A DNA stretch of 64,000 nt, taken from assembly GCF_000253255.1 (NCBI RefSeq), contig NC_015580.1, forward strand, positions 341,001 to 405,000, in the 5' to 3' direction. This DNA is from Novosphingobium sp. PP1Y (GTDB taxonomy: Bacteria > Pseudomonadota > Alphaproteobacteria > Sphingomonadales > Sphingomonadaceae). The translations under genes were made by a program, and so were the position numbers. Positions 58,008 through 64,000 of this stretch are shown here, one piece after another (the first letter of the stretch is position 1; each line of letters begins with the position of its first letter). Below the pieces are notes generated by a model. It worked only from the letters and a program-made list of their open reading frames with translations. It had not been told where the DNA came from and made no database searches.

Positions 58008-58927
58008 CCGCGATGCCGACCCGCCTGCGCCGTTCCTCGCGCGACCGCGTGCTCGTCACGCCCGAGGGGATCGCCCTGCCGGTCACCGTGGCCAGCCGCG
58101 GCGCGCGGGCCGGTGCGCTGATGCTCGACCTCGTCTTCATATTCCTGCTGATCCTGGGATCGACGATGGCGCTGTTCTCGATCGCCGGCGGGGCATCGGC
58201 GTTTATGCGCGAGATCGAGAGCGACACGGCTGCAGGGCATGTCCTGCAATTCATCTTCATCGTCTGGATCGTGGTCCTGTTCCTGTTCCGCAACGCCTAC
58301 TTCCTGTTCTTCGAACTCGGCCCGCGCGGCGCGACGCCGGGCAAGCGCATGGCGGGCATCCGCATCGCCGCGCGCGATGGCGGGCGGCTTTCGGCGGAAA
58401 TGGTCATCGCCCGCAATCTCCTGCGCGATGTCGAGCTGTTCCTGCCGTTGGTCTTTCTCGCGTCTGCGGGCGTGGAAAGCGGAGCGGCGTGGCTGGCCGC
58501 GACGGGCTGGTTCCTGATCTTCATGCTGTTCCCGATGTTCAATCGCGACGGCCTGCGCGCCGGGGACATCATCGCCGGTAGCTGGGTGCTCGAAAGACCG
58601 CGGCAGAAGCTGGTGGCGGCGATGTCAGTCGCGCGCGGAGCGCAGACCGCCGTGGCTGCGCCGCATCGCAAGTACCACTTCGAGGATGCGGAACTGGCGG
58701 TTTACGGAGAGTACGAGCTTCAGGCGCTGGAACGCGTACTGCGCGGCAGGCGGGATCAGTCGATCGAATCCGTCTATCAGACGATCGCCGCCAAGATCGG
58801 CCGCAATGACGGCTGGAACGACGAGCGCCGGTTCCTCGAGGCATATTACACCCAGTTGCGCGCGCGGCTGGAGGCAGGCATGCGCATGGGGCGGCGCAAG
58901 GCCGACAAGTTCTCGGACGAAGGCTGA
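58004..58927 (+). CDS. RDD family membrane protein
   Basis: The 307-residue protein has SRGARAGALMLDLVFIFLLI, where Arg and Asp are the RDD motif, and further membrane helices. It has the TPGKRMAGIRIAARDGGRLS segment. The C-terminal region beyond about 210 is cytoplasmic. It is the last gene of the moxR-type operon. Confidence 0.88.
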   Translation: MTAMPTRLRRSSRDRVLVTPEGIALPVTVASRGARAGALMLDLVFIFLLILGSTMALFSIAGGASAFMREIESDTAAGHVLQFIFIVWIVVLFLFRNAYFLFFELGPRGATPGKRMAGIRIAARDGGRLSAEMVIARNLLRDVELFLPLVFLASAGVESGAAWLAATGWFLIFMLFPMFNRDGLRAGDIIAGSWVLERPRQKLVAAMSVARGAQTAVAAPHRKYHFEDAELAVYGEYELQALERVLRGRRDQSIESVYQTIAAKIGRNDGWNDERRFLEAYYTQLRARLEAGMRMGRRKADKFSDEG

Positions 58928-59394
58928 TGATCGACGCCTTGAGGATCGTGCCCGATGACCTGTCCGGCGATCAGGTTCTCGCCCTGCTGCAGTTCCATCT
59001 CGACGAGATGCACAAGTGGTCTCCGGCCTGCAAGGTTCACGCGATGCCGGCAGAGCGCCTGCGGCAGGCGGACGTTGCGTTCTATTCCGCATGGGATGGC
59101 GAGCGGCTCGCCGGTTGCGGCGCGATCAAGCATCTGGACGACGGCCACGGGGAACTCAAATCGATGCGCGCCGCGCCCGATTATCGCGGGAAGGGGGTGG
59201 GCAAGGCGATCCTGCTTCATCTGCTCACGGTCGCGCGTGAGCGCCGCTATACCCGCGTCAGCCTCGAGACCGGCAAGCCGGAGGCCTTCCGCGCCGCCCG
59301 GCAGCTCTATCTTGCGAACGGCTTTGTCGAGTGCCCGCCGTTCGGCGACTATGTCTCCGACGCCTTTTCCATGTGCATGACCCGCGCGCTGTAA
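58927..59394 (+). CDS. GNAT family N-acetyltransferase
   Basis: The 155-residue protein has LKSMRAAPDYRGKGVGKAIL (acetyl-CoA binding R/Q-x-x-G-x-G/A) and ARQLYLANGFVECPPFGDYV. The substrate is not predictable. The ATG follows the RDD stop directly (overlap of one base). Confidence 0.9.
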   Translation: MIDALRIVPDDLSGDQVLALLQFHLDEMHKWSPACKVHAMPAERLRQADVAFYSAWDGERLAGCGAIKHLDDGHGELKSMRAAPDYRGKGVGKAILLHLLTVARERRYTRVSLETGKPEAFRAARQLYLANGFVECPPFGDYVSDAFSMCMTRAL

Positions 59395-59489
59395 CGGGAA
59401 ACGGCCGCCTCCTTGCGAGCGCGGCTGCAAAGACTTGCGCTGAATCGGACGGAATTGACGGGCGCGGGCAAGTGAACCAGGAAACGGCA

Positions 59490-60008
59490 ATGGATATGAG
59501 ACTCGCCGCGCCAGCCGATGCAGCCGCCCTTGCCGATTTGGGCGCGCGCAGCTTCGTGGAGAAGTTCGGGTACCTCTACCGCCCGGAGGATCTCTCTGCC
59601 TTTCTGGCCGGTTCCCATGGCGAAGACGTCGTTGCAGGGCAGATCGCAGATCCGGGCATGCGGATCATGCTGGCCGTCGACGGGACCCGCCTGCTGGGAT
59701 TCTGCAAGATGGTCATGGCCTGCGGCTGGCCGGAGCACGCCCGCGGCAGCAAGGTGGTCGAACTCAAGCAGCTCTACACCGATCCCGATGCGACCGGGCA
59801 GGGCATCGGCGCAAGGCTAATGGACTGGGCGATGGACGAGGCGCGCGATTTCGGCGCGGACGAAGTCCAGCTCTCGGTGTGGAGCGAGAATTTCGGCGCT
59901 CACAAGTTCTATGCGCGCCATGGCTTCGAAAAGGTCGCCGACATTCACTTCATGGTCGGCGAACAGCGTGACGAGGAATTCCTCTACGCGCGCCTGTTGC
60001 TGGGCTGA
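59490..60008 (+). CDS. GNAT family N-acetyltransferase
   Basis: The 172-residue protein has LKQLYTDPDATGQGIGARLM and FYARHGFEKVADIHFMVGEQ, the GNAT acetyl-CoA loop and C-terminal strand. It begins MDMRLAAPADAAALADLGAR. It is unrelated enough to the upstream GNAT not to be a recent duplicate. Confidence 0.88.
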   Translation: MDMRLAAPADAAALADLGARSFVEKFGYLYRPEDLSAFLAGSHGEDVVAGQIADPGMRIMLAVDGTRLLGFCKMVMACGWPEHARGSKVVELKQLYTDPDATGQGIGARLMDWAMDEARDFGADEVQLSVWSENFGAHKFYARHGFEKVADIHFMVGEQRDEEFLYARLLLG

Positions 60009-60015
60009 CGGCGCT

Positions 60016-61026
60016 CTACCCGAACCACTTCCAGCGCCAGAACATCAGCAACTGCATCACCAGGATCGCAACGCACATGGCGACGACCAGCCAGAACGCG
60101 TCCGGGTTCGAGGCGCCGGGCATCCCGCCGACGTTGATGCCGAGCAGCCCGGTCACGAATCCGAGCGGAAGGAAGATCGCCGCAACGATCGTCAGCAGGT
60201 AGCTGGTGCGGTTCGACTGGGCGACGGCGCGGGCGCGCAGGTCGTCCTGCAGGACGACCGCGCTTTCCTTGCTGATGTCGAGATCGTCGATATAGCGGCG
60301 CATGCGGTCGATCGTCTCGGCGATCTCGCGGCGGTCGTGGTCCTCGAACCAGGCCGGGGCATCGCGCGAGATGCGCTCAAGCGCGACGTGCTGCGGCGAC
60401 ATGTGGCGCTTGAGAGCGAGGCAATTGCGCCGGATCGTCGAGATCTTGTCGAGCATGCTTTCCGGATCGTCGTCGGGATCGGTGTCCTCCAGCTGGTCGA
60501 TCACCTCGTTCATGTCGACGATGGAGCGGTTCATGCGGGCAATCATATGCTCGACCAGCGAAGTGATGGCAGCGCCTGCATCGACCGGGCCGCGCCCGCC
60601 ATCGAGATCGTGCATCACCGAACGCGGCGTCTGCAAGGGCCGCCGGCGCAGCGTGATCAGCCGTTGCCCGTCGCACCAGACCTGCATCGAGACCATGTCT
60701 TCCGGCTCTGCTCCGGGGTTGAAGTTGATCCCGCGCAGCGTCGCCACCAGCGCGCCGTCCTCGCTGAAGGCGCGCGGGCGGGTATCCTCGCTGGTGAGCA
60801 GTTCCGCCGTGGGTTCGGGCAGGCCCAGCGTCTGCTCCAGCCACTCGGCGACGCCCGGACGGTCGCGCCGCAAGTGCATCCACAAGACTTCCCCCGGTGT
60901 GCCGGGCTGCCAGGCGTTCGCTTCCTGCCAGGTCACGGTGCGCCCGCCGCCGCGACCGTCCAGCACGCGACCGAACAGCAGAGGCGTTTCGGCTTCGAGG
61001 TCGTCGGTACGGGTATCGTCGAACAT
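60016..61026 (-). CDS. CorA-family zinc transporter ZntB-like
   Basis: The 336-residue protein has a cytoplasmic N-terminal domain with NLRGINFNPGAEPEDMVSMQ-type residues and two C-terminal membrane helices: TSYLLTIVAAIFLPLGFVTG followed by LLGINVGGMPG and then VVAMCVAILVMQLLMFWRWK. The G-x-N loop variant (GIN) is typical of ZntB rather than CorA (GMN). It likely transports Zn2+ or a similar cation. Confidence 0.88.
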   Translation of the reverse strand: MFDDTRTDDLEAETPLLFGRVLDGRGGGRTVTWQEANAWQPGTPGEVLWMHLRRDRPGVAEWLEQTLGLPEPTAELLTSEDTRPRAFSEDGALVATLRGINFNPGAEPEDMVSMQVWCDGQRLITLRRRPLQTPRSVMHDLDGGRGPVDAGAAITSLVEHMIARMNRSIVDMNEVIDQLEDTDPDDDPESMLDKISTIRRNCLALKRHMSPQHVALERISRDAPAWFEDHDRREIAETIDRMRRYIDDLDISKESAVVLQDDLRARAVAQSNRTSYLLTIVAAIFLPLGFVTGLLGINVGGMPGASNPDAFWLVVAMCVAILVMQLLMFWRWKWFG

Positions 61027-61143
61027 TCGCCATGCATGCCCGAAAATCCGCACGGGCAAAAGAGCGCCCTCGAATCCGCGGCTTGGCCCGGCAGAATGCA
61101 AACGTGCTTCAAACCGTCACGCCAAGCGCCTATAGGAGCGGCC

Positions 61144-62268
61144 ATGTCTTCCATTCGACCCTGGCGCGATATCGAGCGCCGCAAGAGCCGCCAGATCATG
61201 GTCGGCACCGTTCCCGTCGGCGGCGATGCCCCGATCACCGTGCAGACCATGACCAATACGCCGACCTCGGACGCGCGCGCGACGATCGACCAGATCCGCC
61301 GCTGCGAGGACGCGGGCGCCGATCTCATCCGCGTCTCGTGCCCCGATGTCGAGAGCACCACGGCGTTCCGCGAGATCGCCCGGGCAGCGCAGGTTCCGCT
61401 GATCGCGGACATTCATTTCCACTACAAGCGCGCGCTCGAGGCAGCGGACGCGGGCGCGGCCTGCCTGCGCATCAACCCGGGCAACATCGGCTCGGACGAG
61501 CGCGTCGCCGAAGTCGTGCGCGCGGCCAAGGCCAACGGCTGCGCCATCCGCATCGGTGTGAACGCGGGCAGCCTCGAGAAGGACCTGCTCGAAAAGTACG
61601 GGGAGCCGTGCCCGGAAGCTCTGGTCGAATCGGCGCTCGATCACATCAAGCTGCTGCAGGACCACGACTTCCACGAGTACAAGGTGGCCGTGAAGGCCTC
61701 GGACGTTTTCCTTGCCGTCGCCGCCTACCAGGGGCTGGCCGACGCGGTGGACTGCCCGCTGCATCTGGGCATCACCGAAGCCGGCGGCCTGATCGGCGGC
61801 ACGGTCAAGTCGGCCATCGGCATCGGCAACCTGCTCTGGGCCGGTATCGGCGATACCTTGCGCGTCTCCCTTTCGGCCGAGCCGGAAGAGGAAGTGCGCG
61901 TCGGCTTCGAGATCCTCAAGGCGCTCGGCCTGCGCACCCGCGGCGTACGCGTCGTTTCCTGCCCGTCCTGCGCGCGCCAGGGCTTCGACGTGATCCGCAC
62001 GGTCGAGGCGCTCGAGGCGCGTCTGCAGCACATCAAGACGCCGCTTTCGCTTTCCGTGCTGGGCTGCGTGGTCAATGGCCCGGGCGAAGCCCGCGAAACC
62101 GACATCGGCATTACCGGCGGTGGCAATGGCAAGCACATGGTCTATCTCTCCGGGGTGACCGACCACCATGTGCAGAGCGATGACATGCTCGATCACATAG
62201 TTTCGCTGGTGGAAGCCAAGGCGGCGGAGATCGAGGCTGCCGAGGCGCAGGCCCAGGCGGCCGAGTAA
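61144..62268 (+). CDS. ispG: 4-hydroxy-3-methylbut-2-enyl diphosphate synthase IspG
   Basis: The 374-residue enzyme starts MSSIRPWRDIERRKSRQIMV and has GGDAPITVQTMTNTPTSDAR, the [4Fe-4S] cysteines in VSCPSCARQGFDVIRT and GCVVNGPGE. It makes HMBPP in the MEP isoprenoid pathway. The start fits with the family length of E. coli IspG (372). Confidence 0.95.
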   Translation: MSSIRPWRDIERRKSRQIMVGTVPVGGDAPITVQTMTNTPTSDARATIDQIRRCEDAGADLIRVSCPDVESTTAFREIARAAQVPLIADIHFHYKRALEAADAGAACLRINPGNIGSDERVAEVVRAAKANGCAIRIGVNAGSLEKDLLEKYGEPCPEALVESALDHIKLLQDHDFHEYKVAVKASDVFLAVAAYQGLADAVDCPLHLGITEAGGLIGGTVKSAIGIGNLLWAGIGDTLRVSLSAEPEEEVRVGFEILKALGLRTRGVRVVSCPSCARQGFDVIRTVEALEARLQHIKTPLSLSVLGCVVNGPGEARETDIGITGGGNGKHMVYLSGVTDHHVQSDDMLDHIVSLVEAKAAEIEAAEAQAQAAE

Positions 62269-62338
62269 GTCCCTCCTGCGTCGCTTCGCCGTGCGCTTTA
62301 CGCCGGTTTAAGGCTTTGGCGCATAGCCTGCACGGGCC

Positions 62339-62875
62339 ATGCGCAAGGGACCGATCATCCTTCTCGTCGGGACGGCCGCCGTCGTCGGCTGGATTGCGCC
62401 TGGACTGGAGGCAGGCAACGGGCGCCGTCCTGCCGCCAGCATCAATCCTGTCGAGGTTGCGAGCCGCGAAGTCCGGCAGAATCGCCGCGATGCCTGGCTG
62501 GCCGGCGAAACCGTGCTGCCGCGCGAACCTGACGGTCATTTCTATGCCGATGCGATGGTCGGCAATGCGCGCACGCATTTTCTCGTCGATACGGGCGCCA
62601 GCATTGTCGCTCTCACGGGCGCCGATGCGCAGGCGATCGGCCTCGAGTGGGACGATTCGGATCTCGTCGGGGTCGGGCGCGGGGCAAGCGGTCCGGTCTA
62701 TGGCGTACCGGTCCGGCTGGAGCGCCTGGAACTGGGCGGCTTCGAAGCGCGTGACGTCGAGGCGGCGATCATTCCCGAGGGGCTCGACGTTTCGCTTCTC
62801 GGCCAGTCGTTCCTCTCGAAGCTGAGCGGGGTGCGGATCGAGGACGATCGCCTGGTTATCGGACCGGTAAGCTGA
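62339..62875 (+). CDS. Retropepsin-like aspartic protease (clan AA)
   Basis: The 178-residue protein has an N-terminal membrane/signal segment (IILLVGTAAVVGWIAPGLEA) and HFLVDTGASIVALTGADAQA with the catalytic DTG, and SLLGQSFLSKLSG. This matches the TIGR02281 clan-AA family, which is common in alphaproteobacteria. It probably acts in the periplasm as a dimer. Confidence 0.88.
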   Translation: MRKGPIILLVGTAAVVGWIAPGLEAGNGRRPAASINPVEVASREVRQNRRDAWLAGETVLPREPDGHFYADAMVGNARTHFLVDTGASIVALTGADAQAIGLEWDDSDLVGVGRGASGPVYGVPVRLERLELGGFEARDVEAAIIPEGLDVSLLGQSFLSKLSGVRIEDDRLVIGPVS

Positions 62876-62887
62876 TCCCCGGCTCGC

Positions 62888-63022
62888 TCACGCGCCGAGC
62901 AGCGCTGCGGTGCTGCTGAACGCCCCGCTGAACTCCGCAAGGCCGGACCACACCACGAAGGCCAGCATGGCAATCACCGAGGCGGCTGCGGCGCTGCTGA
63001 CAGGGGACTCGTGACGTTTCAT
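62888..63022 (-). CDS. Small membrane protein
   Basis: The 44-residue product MKRHESPVSSAAAASVIAML then AFVVWSGLAEFSGAF has one hydrophobic helix and ends in TAALLGA. Codon use is like its neighbours. It sits between the protease and transporter genes. No family is recognised. Confidence 0.45.
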   Translation of the reverse strand: MKRHESPVSSAAAASVIAMLAFVVWSGLAEFSGAFSSTAALLGA

Positions 63023-63136
63023 CGGTTCCGGCCTTGCGAGAGCGGGGGCGAGCGCCTCTATGCCGCTCCGCCCGCTCGAAGGCCATGTCACCGGTCGAAC
63101 CGGATATGTCGCCCGTCGAACCCGCGACCGGCCAGC

Positions 63137-64000
63137 CTATGCTGCCTCTTTGCGATAGGGCCCGAGCGTGGCGATCAGGACGACGACGACAGCGAGGAAC
63201 AGGGCCGAGCTCACCAGGGCGATGTCGTAATTGCCGGTGACGTCCACCGACCATCCGAACAGCATGGGGCCGAAGCTGGCTCCGAAGCTGAACAGGCCGA
63301 GGATGACGCCATATGTCGCGCCGTAGTTCTCGAGGCGGGCATAGCGGCTGGTGAAATAGGCCAGCATGTCGACTTCGGCTCCGGCGGCGAGGCCGAGGAG
63401 CATCGCAGCGGGGACGACCGGTCCGCCAAAGCGCAGCAGCAGGCTGGCGATGACGGGTGAAAGCAGGAACAGGCTGGCGACATAGGGAGCGTGGAAGCGG
63501 TCGAAGAGGTAACCGACCACTACGCGCGCGGCGAGGACCGCCACGCCCACGCTGGCCGCGACTTGCGCCGCCTGGGTCGAAGCTATGCCGCGATCAACCA
63601 GCATCGGCACGAGATGGACGATGAGGCCGGCCACGATCAGCCCGAGCAGGAAGCCGATGACGATGAGTACAAGGGTCGCTCGGTTGGCCTCGAAGCGGCC
63701 GCGACCGATCCGGGAACCTGTCTTTGTATCCGGCGTTTCTCGCCCCGTGAGCAGGCTGACCGGCAGGCCGATGAGGATCGTCACGGCGGCCATGGCCAGC
63801 ACTGCATTGCGCCAGCCGTAAGCGACGAAGACCGGGCCCAGCAGGGCCGGTGCCAGCACTGCCGCTACGCCCGTACCCAGCAGCATCAGGCCGAGCGCAA
63901 GGCCCCTTGCGCGATCGAAGCGGATCGACACGACCCGGGCCCAGATCGCGGGCGTCGTTCCGCAGCCTGCCAGAGAGACCATGAGCCAAAGTGCGTACCA
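63137..64000 (-). CDS. MFS transporter, partial (N terminus outside window)
   Basis: The visible ~285 residues include several membrane helices (LALGLMLLGTGVAAVLAPAL, TLVLIVIGFLLGLIVAGLIV, LFSFGASFGPMLFGWSVDVT) and the ARVVVGYLFDRF motif in the MFS second half. The reading frame is open through base 64000, so the start is missing. Substrate is unknown. Confidence 0.88.
   Translation of the reverse strand, partial: WYALWLMVSLAGCGTTPAIWARVVSIRFDRARGLALGLMLLGTGVAAVLAPALLGPVFVAYGWRNAVLAMAAVTILIGLPVSLLTGRETPDTKTGSRIGRGRFEANRATLVLIVIGFLLGLIVAGLIVHLVPMLVDRGIASTQAAQVAASVGVAVLAARVVVGYLFDRFHAPYVASLFLLSPVIASLLLRFGGPVVPAAMLLGLAAGAEVDMLAYFTSRYARLENYGATYGVILGLFSFGASFGPMLFGWSVDVTGNYDIALVSSALFLAVVVVLIATLGPYRKEAA

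Overview
The DNA is GC-rich and looks like the chromosome of a sphingomonad-type alphaproteobacterium (Novosphingobium/Sphingobium/Sphingomonas-like). This is an inference from gene content and style: a GapR-family protein, a CycM-type membrane cytochrome c, DUF736 and DUF2513 island genes, and a moxR-DUF58-SpoIIM-RDD operon. No 16S rRNA gene is present to confirm it. The window holds three blocks: the end of one genomic island (1-7873), a complete-looking P2-like prophage (about 8987-47202), and ordinary chromosome (47260-64000).

Island end (1-7873). DUF736 and DUF2513 proteins are followed by a leftward cluster: tyrosine integrase, orphan MqsA-like antitoxin beside a possible toxin remnant, then an AAA+ ATPase, a large subtilisin-like (S8) protease and an HNH-nuclease-like protein. 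The last three read as one operon and are a candidate defence or conflict system. The island stops at a 45-bp copy of the 3' half of a tRNA-Gly(GCC) gene, its probable attachment site. A scar follows (7874-8986), with a frameshifted IS5-family transposase fused to the C-terminal fragment of another integrase.

Prophage (8987-47202). A 20-bp perfect direct repeat marks both ends; the right copy overlaps the 3' end of an intact tRNA-Gln(CTG), and the integrase lies beside it. From the left come an AlpA-like excisionase, a leftward early operon (Cro-like and CII-like regulators, Ogr/Delta-like late activator, GapR-like protein, small membrane proteins), a divergent repressor, and a small accessory cluster with two cold-shock-like genes. 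The P2-type late genes follow: D, U, T, E' and E with a TTTTTTG frameshift site, FII, FI, W, V; then G, H, I, J; then S, R, spanins, endolysin, holin, X, L, M, N, O on the minus strand; terminase P and portal Q run rightward. A nearly identical 26-bp dyad, CATTTGG-N12-CCAAATG, stands at the head of each late unit and resembles P2 Ogr-binding sites in its N12 spacing.

Cargo sits at late-unit boundaries: an Apea/HEPN-like protein, a SIR2-STAND protein, and a restriction endonuclease-Dcm-Vsr set beyond the portal. A Dam-type methylase lies in the tail-fibre unit. No P2-type replication gene A was seen; a winged-helix protein next to the integrase is the only replication candidate.

Chromosome (47260-64000). 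It encodes enoyl-CoA hydratase, exopolyphosphatase, RlmE, CycM cytochrome c, prephenate dehydratase, a six-gene moxR-type operon, two GNAT acetyltransferases, a ZntB-like transporter, IspG, a retropepsin-like protease and the end of an MFS transporter.
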